Below, piece after piece: positions 1 through 8,198 of a DNA stretch of 64,000 bases. Location: assembly GCA_020636005.1 (NCBI GenBank), contig JACJYR010000008.1, positions 1 to 64,000 of the forward strand, written 5' to 3'. How positions within the stretch are numbered: the stretch's first letter is position 1; every line of letters begins with the position of its first letter. The translations under genes were made by a program, and so were the position numbers. The notes under the pieces are model-generated. The model worked only from the letters and a program-made list of their open reading frames with translations. It made no database searches and had not been told where the DNA came from. This stretch comes from Lewinellaceae bacterium (lineage in GTDB: Bacteria; Bacteroidota; Bacteroidia; Chitinophagales; Saprospiraceae).

Positions 1-10
1 GCCCGGCCTT

Positions 11-1255
11 TCAGGCCCGTTCCCCGGTTGACACAAAAAAGCCAAAGCAGGCCACCACGGCAAAACAGGCCAGCGGCACCAGGTAGCTCAGATGTATGTT
101 TCCCGTCGAATCGGAAACCCACCCCTGCAAGGCCGTCAGCACGGCCCCTCCCAGAATGGCCATGATCAACCCCGACCCCCCCAGTTTGGCATCCTGCCCA
201 AGCCCCACCGATGCAAGCCCGAAAATAGTCGGGAACATCAGCGACATGAAACCGGAGATAGCCACCAGCGCCACTACGCCCACTATGCCATTGCCGAGAA
301 TGGTGATAAGTGTAAACAGCATGGCCAGCAGTGCCGAAACGCCCAGCAAAGTGCCTGGCCGCACGTATTTCATCAACCAGGTAAAAACAAAACGGGACAG
401 CGTAAATAAAACCAGCGCCGCCAGGTAGTAGGATGCCGCCTGGTCTTCATTGACTTTCAACTCCTGCATGACATAGCGAATCGTGAACGACCACACACAA
501 ATCTGCGCTCCTACATAAAAAAACTGGGCCACCACGCCCCATACATAGCGCCGCCGCCGGAGCAACCGCTGAACGGTTGCGCTGAAATCCAGCACCCTGT
601 CTTCGTCGGATGCCCGCGGCATCCTGATGACGGCGATGACCAGCCACAAGACCGCCAACACAACGGCCACGCCGACGTATGGCCCCATCACGGCAGACAG
701 CTCTTCCGACTGAATGGCGCTCAGTTGCCCGGCGTCCATGGCCGCACGTTCCTCCGCACTGGCAATGTTCAGGTGGGACAGGATGAAAATTTTGCTCAAC
801 ACTACCCCGGTGATAGACCCGATGGGGTTGAAAGACTGCGCCAGGTTGAGCCGCCGGGTGGCCGTTTCCATAGGCCCCATGGCAATAATGTAGGGGTTGG
901 CCGTTGTCTCCAGGATGGACAGCCCACCAGCCAGGATGTACAGTGCCGCCAGGAAATGGCCATAGACCATCGTTTTGCTGGCAGGGTAAAACAGCAGGGA
1001 ACCTGCAATGAACAGCCCCAGCCCGACCAGTACGCCCGTTTTATAAGTAAACTTTTTGATCAATATAGCCGCTGGCAACGCCAGGCAAAAATAAGCGCCA
1101 TAGAAGGCCACCTGGATAAGCGAAGTCTGCGCATCGGTCATGCTCTGTATGCGCTTGAAAGCCGACAGGAGCGTATCCGTCATGTTGTTGGCCAGGCCCC
1201 ACATCAGGAATAGGCTCGTTATCAGTACAAAAGGCAGGAGGGGGGTGTTTTTCAT
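11..1255 (-). CDS. fucP: Sugar MFS transporter, L-fucose:proton symporter (FucP-like)
   Basis: The 414-residue product is a 12-helix major facilitator protein of the inner membrane that would import L-fucose or a related sugar with protons. The first helix starts right after MKNTPLLPF. The FucP-family motif ETTANPYI lies near residue 116, followed by an NLAQSFNPIG segment typical of that family. Length matches FucP (about 410-440). It lies 48 bp downstream of the amidohydrolase on the same strand, so the two probably form one fucose-catabolic transcription unit that continues leftwards out of the window. The substrate is inferred from family motif and neighbour; another hexose is possible. 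Confidence 0.85.
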   Translation of the reverse strand: MKNTPLLPFVLITSLFLMWGLANNMTDTLLSAFKRIQSMTDAQTSLIQVAFYGAYFCLALPAAILIKKFTYKTGVLVGLGLFIAGSLLFYPASKTMVYGHFLAALYILAGGLSILETTANPYIIAMGPMETATRRLNLAQSFNPIGSITGVVLSKIFILSHLNIASAEERAAMDAGQLSAIQSEELSAVMGPYVGVAVVLAVLWLVIAVIRMPRASDEDRVLDFSATVQRLLRRRRYVWGVVAQFFYVGAQICVWSFTIRYVMQELKVNEDQAASYYLAALVLFTLSRFVFTWLMKYVRPGTLLGVSALLAMLFTLITILGNGIVGVVALVAISGFMSLMFPTIFGLASVGLGQDAKLGGSGLIMAILGGAVLTALQGWVSDSTGNIHLSYLVPLACFAVVACFGFFVSTGERA

Positions 1256-1303
1256 GTTGTTTTGATGTTAGGTTCAGCTTTGTTTTAGATCATGGTTGAA
1301 ACT

Positions 1304-2137
1304 TTAGCCCAAGCGATAAAATGCTTCCGCATTGCCTCCCCATATCCCCATTCGCACCGCTTCGGGTAAGCTGCCGAGGTAGCGGTCTAATATGCTTTTT
1401 ACGATGGTGTAATTACCGGCCAGCAGGCAAACGGGCCAATCGGAGCCGAACATCAGTTTCTGCGGGCCGAAGGACTGGACAACGTGATCCAGGTACGGCA
1501 GCAGATCACCGTATTTCCAGCCATTCCAGTCGGCTTCGGTCACCATGCCGGAGAGCTTGCACCACACGTTGCCAAGCTGGCCCAATGCTGCCATCGGCCC
1601 CGCCCAGCCATCGGAAAGGCCTTCCCTGATACGGGGTTTTGCCAAATGATCCACGACGAACCGCTGGCGGGGGAACTGCCTGGCGAGTTCCAGCGCCGCT
1701 CCCAGTTGGTGGGGGAAAATGAGGATATCGTAAGTGAAGCCATATTTTTCCAAATGTGAAATGCCGTTTAAGAATGCTTTCCCCAGCATGAAATCGGGAT
1801 CCCGTTCACCCTGCACGATGTGGCGGAAGCCCTTCAGTTTGGGGTAGGTTGAAAAATGGGCCAGCCGCTCCTCCACATTTTCCGCCCGCAGATCCACCCA
1901 GCCGACCACGCCCTTGATGAACGCATGACGCTCCGCCAGGCCAAGCAAAAAAATGGTTTCCTGCTCCGACTGGTCAGCCTGTACGGCCACGCTGCCGGCC
2001 ACGCCGTTGGCTTGAAGCTCTGCTGCCAGTTTCGGCGGCATAAAGTCCCGGCGAAGGGCTTTCATCGATTCGTCCATCCAGGTGTCCCGGACGGGGCTGT
2101 ATTGCCAGAAATGCTGGTGGGAATCTATGATCGTCAT
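1304..2137 (-). CDS. Amidohydrolase family protein, L-fuconolactonase-like
   Basis: This 277-residue TIM-barrel metal-dependent hydrolase belongs to the COG3618 (PF04909) family. The metal-binding HxH motif is visible in DSHQHFW at residues 5-11, a conserved HLAKP follows near residue 165, and GSDWP with the last metal aspartate is near residue 234. Family members open lactones such as L-fucono-1,5-lactone in the non-phosphorylating fucose pathway. The neighbouring FucP-like permease supports a fucose role, but rhamnono- or galactarolactone cannot be excluded. The full family length is present and the ATG at 2137 places HQHFW at the expected N-terminus. Confidence 0.8.
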   Translation of the reverse strand: MTIIDSHQHFWQYSPVRDTWMDESMKALRRDFMPPKLAAELQANGVAGSVAVQADQSEQETIFLLGLAERHAFIKGVVGWVDLRAENVEERLAHFSTYPKLKGFRHIVQGERDPDFMLGKAFLNGISHLEKYGFTYDILIFPHQLGAALELARQFPRQRFVVDHLAKPRIREGLSDGWAGPMAALGQLGNVWCKLSGMVTEADWNGWKYGDLLPYLDHVVQSFGPQKLMFGSDWPVCLLAGNYTIVKSILDRYLGSLPEAVRMGIWGGNAEAFYRLG

Positions 2138-2361
2138 AAAATTGGGGCAGTTTAAATAAAAGCGATAGTATGGAGAAGTAATGGTACGGCGGTTTTTGGA
2201 AAAACTGAAATCGAATGGTACCAGTTTGCGCAGAAGTTGTCTTTCCTTCTTTTGGCCATTTCGATTTTCCCTGAATTGGTGCTGCGCAACGTAGCTTTGC
2301 AGCCGTTTAGATAAAAACGGATTAACAGCCGAAACCCAACTATTTAAACCCTTCGCCGTCT

Positions 2362-2976
2362 ATGATAAATTCTTTGACACCCGAAACAGAACTGCTCCAG
2401 TTGCTCCGGCAGGGCGACGATGCTGCATTTCGGGCGCTCTACCAGCGTTTTTACAAATACCTCGTCGTGACGGCCAACAACATCCTCGGCGACAGCGAGG
2501 CGGCCAGGGATCTGGCGCAGGATGTCTTTGTGGAATTATGGAAAAAGCGGGAATCCATCGAAGTGCAGACTTCCCTGAAGCCCTACCTCCGCCGGGCGGT
2601 GGTCAACAAAACCCTGAATCACATCAAGGCGCGGCGCATAGATTTTACCGAGCCTGAAAAGCTGCCCGAAAAACCTTCACAGCTGGACAGCCCCTACACC
2701 CAGCTCGAAACGTCCGATTTGGAGCAGATCATACACGCTGCCATCGCTGCCCTGCCGGAGCGCTGCCGCGTGATTTTTACCCTCTGCCGCCTGGAAAACC
2801 TGCCGCACAAAGAGATAGCCGACCAACTAGGCATTTCCACCAAGACCATCGAAAACCAGATGACCCGTGCGCTGTCTGCCCTGCGGGAGGCCATTGGGCC
2901 GCATGTTTCCCCGGTTTTTCTGTTGTGGCTGGCAGGCCACTTGTGTTTGTTTGTTTTTGTGTTTGTTTGTTTTTAA
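2362..2976 (+). CDS. ECF RNA polymerase sigma-70 factor (Bacteroidetes expansion family)
   Basis: The 204-residue protein has sigma region 2 at about residues 25-95 (LAQDVFVELWKKRE) and region 4 at about 125-180 with a helix-turn-helix (HKEIADQLGISTKTIENQM). It would recruit RNA polymerase to target promoters when released by the FecR-like anti-sigma factor encoded 158 bp downstream, and the TonB receptor after that completes the cell-surface signalling set. The last 20 residues are oddly hydrophobic (LLWLAGHLCLFVFVFVCF) and are encoded by a low-complexity TGTTTGTTT tract at 2941-2974. Similar greasy tails are known in this sigma family, but their role is unclear. Confidence 0.92.
   Translation: MINSLTPETELLQLLRQGDDAAFRALYQRFYKYLVVTANNILGDSEAARDLAQDVFVELWKKRESIEVQTSLKPYLRRAVVNKTLNHIKARRIDFTEPEKLPEKPSQLDSPYTQLETSDLEQIIHAAIAALPERCRVIFTLCRLENLPHKEIADQLGISTKTIENQMTRALSALREAIGPHVSPVFLLWLAGHLCLFVFVFVCF
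2941..2974 (+). repeat. TGTTT-rich low-complexity tract
   Basis: A run of GTTT/GTTTTT units encodes the hydrophobic C-terminal tail of the sigma factor and ends at its stop codon. Slippage here would change the tail length or add downstream codons. Confidence 0.6.
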
Positions 2977-3133
2977 GCCCTTGCATTTGCAAGCTTGAAT
3001 TTTTGTAAAAAAAGTTCAGAGGGGATAGGGGAAACAGCTTTTTCGATTGTCCAGGTTAGGAGTTCATTTTGATAAAAACCATCAACGTCAAGACACCAAA
3101 GCACCGAAATACCAAAACACAACAACCTTGCGC

Positions 3134-4138
3134 ATGAAAGAAGACCTGTACATATCACTCCTCCAAAAAGAACTGTCCGGCGGACTGGCACCGGAAGAGC
3201 GGGCCTCCCTGGACAGTTGGCTCGCCGGCTCGCCGGAGCACCTGCGCATTGCCCAATCGGTGCGAAAGGCCTGGGAACTGAGTGGCGGCTTCAAACAGGA
3301 CGTTGAGCTGGATATGGAAGCAGATTTTGAAAAAATAAGGCGCCGCATTGCCCAGGTTGAAAAAGCACCAGCCAGGGTAGTCCCGCTCCACATCCGCTGG
3401 GCGCTGCGGGTAGCGGCAGCCATAGTGCTGTTGCTGATGGGGCCTTACCTGGTAAAAAAATTCCTGCAGCCCGATGTGCCATCCGAGGTAGTCTTGACCG
3501 GGGATCAGCCCCGCAGCGAGGCAGTGGCCCTGGTGGACGGCTCAAGGGTTTTCCTCAACGCCAACAGTCGGCTCACCTATTTTGTAGCAGCCGGGGGGAA
3601 GGAGCGCCGGGTCAAGCTGGAAGGCGAGGCTTTTTTTGATGTTGCCCGCGACGAAAGCAAACCTTTCGTGGTAGAGACGCCGTCTGGGGAAGTGACCGTT
3701 TTGGGTACTTCCTTCTCTGTGCAGGAACGTCCCGATGGTACTTCCATCGAAGTGGAAGTGGCCAGTGGCAAGGTGAAACTACAGCCGAAGGGCGGCAGCA
3801 GCCATCTGATATTGGTGAAAAACGAAAAAGGAATTTTCTACAAACAGGAAAACAAGCTGGAAAAAACCGACGATCCCGGCCTGAACGATCTGGCCTGGCA
3901 TACCCGGCGCCTGAATTTCCAGAATACCTCCCTGAAAGATGCCCTCGCTGCCATTAACCGCCTTTACCAGGTGGAGGTGAAAACCAACAACCCCGCCACC
4001 GAAAACTGCCCCCTGACGGTGACGTTTGATCAAAAAAACCTCGATACGGTGTTGGCCACCCTCCAGGCCCTGCTGGGCGCCCAACTGGAAAAACAAGCGG
4101 ACGGCAGCTATTTGCTAACTGGTGGCCGCTGCGAGTAA
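3134..4138 (+). CDS. FecR family anti-sigma factor/regulator
   Basis: The 334-residue product starts with a cytoplasmic anti-sigma region (residues 1-85), has one transmembrane helix at about 89-107 (WALRVAAAIVLLLMGPYLV), a periplasmic FecR domain at about 120-215 (DQPRSEAVALVDGSRVFLN) and a C-terminal DUF4974 domain at about 255-330. It would hold the upstream sigma factor until the receptor's STN domain signals. I chose ATG 3134 because it begins a typical FecR N-terminus (MKEDLYISLL); the upstream in-frame TTG at 3047 adds a non-homologous stretch. Confidence 0.9.
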   Translation: MKEDLYISLLQKELSGGLAPEERASLDSWLAGSPEHLRIAQSVRKAWELSGGFKQDVELDMEADFEKIRRRIAQVEKAPARVVPLHIRWALRVAAAIVLLLMGPYLVKKFLQPDVPSEVVLTGDQPRSEAVALVDGSRVFLNANSRLTYFVAAGGKERRVKLEGEAFFDVARDESKPFVVETPSGEVTVLGTSFSVQERPDGTSIEVEVASGKVKLQPKGGSSHLILVKNEKGIFYKQENKLEKTDDPGLNDLAWHTRRLNFQNTSLKDALAAINRLYQVEVKTNNPATENCPLTVTFDQKNLDTVLATLQALLGAQLEKQADGSYLLTGGRCE

Positions 4139-4210
4139 TTCAATCGTTGCCCCTTCTTCGCGTGCTGCTCTGTACTTGCCGGGCGGCAATGTTTTACAAA
4201 ACAAACGCAC

Positions 4211-6841
4211 ATGATAGCAACTGTAAGGTTTTTTGGCGTTTTCCTCGTTGTTTCCTTGATGTTCATTGGCCGATCCGAAGGCCAATCTGTACTGGACACG
4301 CCGGCTTCCCTGCTGGTGGATGATGCCCCCATCCCCCAGGCACTCATTGCCTTGGGTAAAAACTGCGGCGTGGAACTGGCCTTCAGCGAGCGTTTTTTTG
4401 ATAAAAAACAGCGGGTAACGCTGCGCGCCAGGCAAGAAACCGTACAGGCCATTTTAGATAAAATACTGGAAGGAACGGGCATCGGCTACAAGGAACTGGA
4501 AGGGCAGGTCGTGCTGTTCCTGCTGCCCCGGCAAGCACCCCGTTTTTTTACCCTGAACGGCTACGTGGAAGATGAGGAAACCGGGGAACGGCTTATCGCT
4601 GCCGCCATTTACTGCCCCGCGCTCGGCAGGGGCACCGTATCGAACGAGTACGGCTTTTTCAGCCTGACGCTGCCCGCAGAGGCGGGCGCCATCAAGGCGA
4701 GCTATCTCGGCTACCATGATCAGGAGGTCCCCCTGGCCATCAAGGAAAACCAACGCCTCGACCTCCGCCTCCGGCCCTCGCTCACCCTGGCAGAAATCCT
4801 TGTGGTGCCTACCGAAAAACCTGGCAGCCTGCTCCCTTCGCCGGCTGCCCTTCGCCGCCTGAAACCCGAAGACTTCAAGGCCCAGCCCGACCTCGGCGGC
4901 CAGAGCGACCTGGTGCGCACCCTGCAAATGCTGCCGGGTGTACAGTCGGGTGCCGACGGGGTCGGGGGCATCTTCGTGCGCGGCGGCAATGCCGACCAGA
5001 ACCTGGTGCTGATGGATGGCGTACCAGTGTACAACGCCGACCACCTGATGGGCATGTTTTCTATTTTCAACACCTCGGCTATACGGAGTGCAAAACTGCT
5101 GAAAGGCGGATTCCCCGCAAGGTACGGCGGGCGGCTGTCCTCCGTCCTCGATGTGTACACCAAAGAAGGCAACCAAAACAAATGGGGCGGCGAACTGGGT
5201 GGCGACCTCATCAGTGCCAGGGCTGTCGTCGAAGGGCCTATTGCCAGGAAAAAAGGCTCGCTGATGCTGGGCGGCCGACTCACCCACTCCGATTTTTTCC
5301 TGATGCCCGCCACGCTGCGGCTGCTGGAGGCAGGCGATATCATGAACCCTTCCTACCGGTTTTTTGACGCAAATGCCAAGTTCAACTTCGCCCTGTCGGA
5401 ACGGGACAAACTGCTCCTTAGCTTTTACCGGGGCAACGACGTGTTCAAGGGGCAGGAGAGCCTGATGCAGGAGGACGAATTTGGTACCCAGACCAGCATG
5501 TCGGAAACAAAATTCGACTGGGGCAATACCATCGCCTCCCTCCGCTGGAACCACCTATACAGCCAAAAAATGTTTTCCAATACAACCCTGACCTACAGCC
5601 ATTTCAAGTTTTCGCTGGGTTTTCTGGACGAAGAGTCCTTTATTTCCAATGTGCCGGGCGAGACGGCTTTTTCCTACAATTCCTTTTTGGGCCTGCAATC
5701 GGACATCCGGGATCTGGCCCTGAAGACCGACTTTGATGTTGCGCCCGGTGCCAACCATTATATCCGTTTTGGCGTAGGGGCCACCCGCCACCATTTCCGG
5801 CCCAACCTGACTTCCCTTCAACAGGAAGTGGAAGACCCCTATGCAAATGATTCCCTTTCCATCGAGGATTATTTCAGCAACGACGGGAAAAGAAACGCCG
5901 TCAGCCTGGAAGCATATATCGAGGATGAATTCAGGGTCGGCCAGCAATGGTTGTTCAACACCGGGCTCAGGCTTTCCGCCTTTGGGTCAGGCGGTGAATT
6001 TTTCTTTTATCCCGAGCCCCGCCTCAGTGCCAATTTTCTGGTGAGCAAACAGTTGAAGCTGACAGCCTCCCTTTCCCGCACGGTTCAATACCTGCAGCGG
6101 ATACCCACCCTTAATTTTAGTTTCCCCGGCGACTACTGGCTGCCGGCAGGTGCCAAGCTGGACCCACAACGGGCCTGGCTGGCCACCCTGGGCCTGGAGG
6201 GAGGCTTGAAAAACGGGGTGGAGTTCAGCCTGGAAGGCTATGCCAAATGGATGAAAGGGCTCGCCGCCTTCCCGGATTCGTTTTACTTCGATCCCTTTTT
6301 CGGTGAGGATCCCCAGCAGGAAAACTACATCACCGGCGAGGGCCGGAGCTACGGGCTGGAGCTGTTGCTGCGCAAACAGGAAGGCCGCACGGGCGGCTGG
6401 TTTGGCTATGGCCTGTCGAAAAGCACCCGCCAGTTCGACGGGCAAAACGGCGGCCAACGATATACCTTCCTCTACGACCGCCGCCACGAAGTGAAACTAT
6501 TCCTGTTCCAACGCCTTGGAAACCATTGGCAGGCCAGCCTCAATTGGCATTTTGGCTCACCCAACCCACAATTGCTGTCCGAAGCGGAAGGGGACGTGCC
6601 GCCGCCCGGCACCAAAAACAGATTGCGCAGCACGGCCTACCACCGCCTCGACCTGGCGCTCTCCTATACCCTCGCCCTGGGCTGGGCAGAGCATACCCTG
6701 AAGGCTGGTGTTTACAATGTTTACGACCGCAAAAACGTTGCTTTTTACCAAGTGGATATTGACCGGATGGGGAACCGGGTATTGAAGCCTGTCTATCTGT
6801 TCGGCGCTATGCCCGGCATTAGTTATGCCCTGAAATTTTAA
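4211..6841 (+). CDS. TonB-dependent outer membrane receptor with STN signalling domain
   Basis: This 876-residue protein has a signal peptide (residues 1-25), a secretin/TonB short N-terminal (STN) domain at about 35-100, a carboxypeptidase-regulatory-like beta domain at about 112-195 (LNGYVEDEETGERL), a TonB plug at about 210-330 (GGIFVRGGNADQNLVLMDG) and a 22-strand-type barrel to the end. STN domains in FecA-type transducers contact FecR in the periplasm, matching the sigma/FecR genes upstream. The ligand is not evident: no SusD partner follows, so this is probably not a polysaccharide SusCD system. The start is ATG 4211, 72 bp after FecR. Confidence 0.9.
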   Translation: MIATVRFFGVFLVVSLMFIGRSEGQSVLDTPASLLVDDAPIPQALIALGKNCGVELAFSERFFDKKQRVTLRARQETVQAILDKILEGTGIGYKELEGQVVLFLLPRQAPRFFTLNGYVEDEETGERLIAAAIYCPALGRGTVSNEYGFFSLTLPAEAGAIKASYLGYHDQEVPLAIKENQRLDLRLRPSLTLAEILVVPTEKPGSLLPSPAALRRLKPEDFKAQPDLGGQSDLVRTLQMLPGVQSGADGVGGIFVRGGNADQNLVLMDGVPVYNADHLMGMFSIFNTSAIRSAKLLKGGFPARYGGRLSSVLDVYTKEGNQNKWGGELGGDLISARAVVEGPIARKKGSLMLGGRLTHSDFFLMPATLRLLEAGDIMNPSYRFFDANAKFNFALSERDKLLLSFYRGNDVFKGQESLMQEDEFGTQTSMSETKFDWGNTIASLRWNHLYSQKMFSNTTLTYSHFKFSLGFLDEESFISNVPGETAFSYNSFLGLQSDIRDLALKTDFDVAPGANHYIRFGVGATRHHFRPNLTSLQQEVEDPYANDSLSIEDYFSNDGKRNAVSLEAYIEDEFRVGQQWLFNTGLRLSAFGSGGEFFFYPEPRLSANFLVSKQLKLTASLSRTVQYLQRIPTLNFSFPGDYWLPAGAKLDPQRAWLATLGLEGGLKNGVEFSLEGYAKWMKGLAAFPDSFYFDPFFGEDPQQENYITGEGRSYGLELLLRKQEGRTGGWFGYGLSKSTRQFDGQNGGQRYTFLYDRRHEVKLFLFQRLGNHWQASLNWHFGSPNPQLLSEAEGDVPPPGTKNRLRSTAYHRLDLALSYTLALGWAEHTLKAGVYNVYDRKNVAFYQVDIDRMGNRVLKPVYLFGAMPGISYALKF

Positions 6842-7030
6842 CCTCTGCAACCCTTTTAAGCGAATCAGCACCTATCGTTTCCTTTTCCGCTCCGGCGGGG
6901 CGGTTTTTACACAAAATCATCCATAGCGGCAGTTTTTTTCTACTTTTTTCCATTCAACCTTGTGCCCGGCGGCAGCCGGGCGGGGAGTATTATTTCACTT
7001 AGTAACGAATGGATAATAACTTGTCAATTT

Positions 7031-7038
7031 TACTTTTG
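7031..7038 (+). promoter_or_regulatory. Candidate Bacteroidetes -7 box (TACTTTTG)
   Basis: The sequence matches TAnnTTTG and lies 72 bp upstream of the small lipoprotein start. No convincing -33 TTTG is placed correctly, so support is weak. Confidence 0.3.
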
Positions 7039-7109
7039 GAAGCCTCTTCGAGGAAAGGTTTTTAAAATAAAAGCGCCGTTTTATTGTTCCTTCGATCTTA
7101 AAACAGAAG

Positions 7110-7457
7110 ATGATGAAATTCAAAATCTTTTTGTCGTTGTTGGTCGTAACCATTCTTTTTGCCGCCTGTGGCAAAGACACTACCGTTCCCGCCGCTAATG
7201 TGGACTGCACAGCCGTGACCTATTCCGGCACCATCAATCCGCTCATCCTGCAAAGCTGCGGGGGATCCAATTGCCACGGCCAAAACGGCCGGCAAGGCGA
7301 TTTGACGACTTACGCCAAACTCTCAGCGTATGTCAACAATGGCCGTTTCAAAAGAGAGGTTCTTGACAACCAGACCATGCCGCAGGGCAGTTCACTGAGC
7401 AGCGAGCAACTGGGCCAGATTAAATGCTGGCTGGATGCGGGTGCCCCGCAGAATTGA
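7110..7457 (+). CDS. Small lipoprotein with c-type haem-like CxxxxCH motif
   Basis: The 115-residue product has a lipoprotein signal (lipobox FAAC, cysteine near residue 20) and a single haem-c-like motif CGGSNCHG preceded by TINPLILQSC, the pattern seen in planctomycete-type and Bacteroidetes low-potential cytochrome domains that begin 'pLlxxxCxxCHg'. The spacing is C-x4-CH rather than the canonical C-x2-CH, so haem attachment is uncertain. A methionine in NQTMPQGSSL near residue 91 could be the distal ligand. It would be periplasmic and membrane-tethered. It follows the TonB receptor by 270 bp and ends at a strong terminator. Confidence 0.7.
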   Translation: MMKFKIFLSLLVVTILFAACGKDTTVPAANVDCTAVTYSGTINPLILQSCGGSNCHGQNGRQGDLTTYAKLSAYVNNGRFKREVLDNQTMPQGSSLSSEQLGQIKCWLDAGAPQN

Positions 7458-7480
7458 AAGGAGTTTTCTTTAAAAGACAA

Positions 7481-7513
7481 AAAAGCTGGCAGGAACCCAA
7501 CCTGCCAGCTTTT
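7481..7513 (+). terminator. Rho-independent terminator
   Basis: A perfect 13-bp stem (AAAAGCTGGCAGG / CCTGCCAGCTTTT) with a 7-nt loop sits 24 bp after the lipoprotein stop. A-runs and T-runs at both ends make it usable in either direction. Confidence 0.85.
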
Positions 7514-7526
7514 GTCATTTCAGGAA

Positions 7527-7850
7527 CGATGAAAAAATAACTTCCCTATTTTGATGTTGAAACCCCAGTACTGGAAGGGTTTTTTTAAAAATAATCCCGA
7601 TTTCTACTGCCGAAAATAAGTTTTTAATAATCACCGTCCCATCGGGACGGAATCTTTGTAGGATTTGTAAGCATCAATGGTCTCCGTTCCATCGGAACGG
7701 TATCTGAGAAGCAACGACATATCGTTCCTACGGAACAAAAGACCTCGGTTCATGGCAAGCTACAAAGATTCCGTCCCGCTGGGACGCCCTATAGCATTTT
7801 ATAAAAAACTTATTTTCGGCGGTACGCATCGGGATTATTTTTCCTTCCAT
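7527..7850 (+). repeat. Dispersed ~105-bp repeat, copy 1 (split by an insertion)
   Basis: The outer parts 7527-7604 and 7825-7850 match the uninterrupted copies at 16448-16551 (reverse orientation) and 36831-36936. Shared features are GATGAAAAAATAACTT, a GAAACCCCAG..TGGAAGGGTTTTTT block, and the inverted pair AATAATCCCGAT/ATCGGGATTATT. In this copy the loop of that inverted pair holds a 220-bp insert. Confidence 0.75.
7605..7824. mobile_element. 220-bp MITE-like element with 16-bp terminal inverted repeats and REP-like palindromes
   Basis: The ends TACTGCCGAAAATAAG (7605-7620) and CTTATTTTCGGCGGTA (7809-7824) are inverted repeats with one mismatch. Inside are palindromes at 7634-7650 (CCGTCCC-atc-GGGACGG), 7684-7700 (CCGTTCC-atc-GGAACGG), 7724-7736 and 7771-7786. 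The outer two carry the same 18-nt tail (GGGACGGAATCTTTGTAG) in opposite orientation, as in REPIN-type paired REPs. No coding capacity is seen, so it would need a transposase in trans. The insertion call rests on comparison with the two uninterrupted copies of the surrounding repeat. Confidence 0.65.
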
Positions 7851-8198
7851 ACTCATGAAAAAAAAATGCCGGCGGCCTGAAGGAAAGCAGAGAGGCTTAA
7901 ATTGTAATGCGCAACGCCGGAAAAACTTCTCCCCCATATTAGCTTCGGAAGCCCAATTATTTTTCCTTCGATCTTTAAAAAAACTTCCCACCCTGGGTAG
8001 GGGAACCCGTTTTCCGGGTTGTCTGGTAATAAATCGGTTAGCTAACCAGTCCCGACAGACCATCTTTCATCACCCGATTCTTTTCACAACCAGGTAAAAA
8101 AACTTGCCCGACTAGCATACAACGGAGGGGATTATTGCCCCCCTTTGTCGCCGGGGATTTCTTTGCCGCCATTTATTTCAAAATTAAAATCTAAAGCC
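7851..8198. other. Intergenic region without a supported gene
   Basis: This stretch holds a fragment similar to the dispersed repeat (ATTATTTTTCCTTCGATCTT at 7958-7977), an imperfect hairpin around AACCCGTTTTCCGGGTT (8004-8020) and a perfect 12-bp palindrome GGTTAGCTAACC (8036-8047). Short open frames here have no lipoprotein, domain or codon signal. Confidence 0.5.

Noticed and set aside
3047..3133. Upstream extension of the FecR gene from TTG 3047
   Set aside because: The added 29 residues are not FecR-like, and ATG 3134 starts a typical family N-terminus.
4454..5554. Minus-strand open frame (366 codons)
   Set aside because: It is antisense to the TonB receptor at 4211-6841.
7677..7880. 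Short open frames inside the 220-bp element
   Set aside because: They merely read through the REP palindromes and do not recur as protein; the element looks non-coding.
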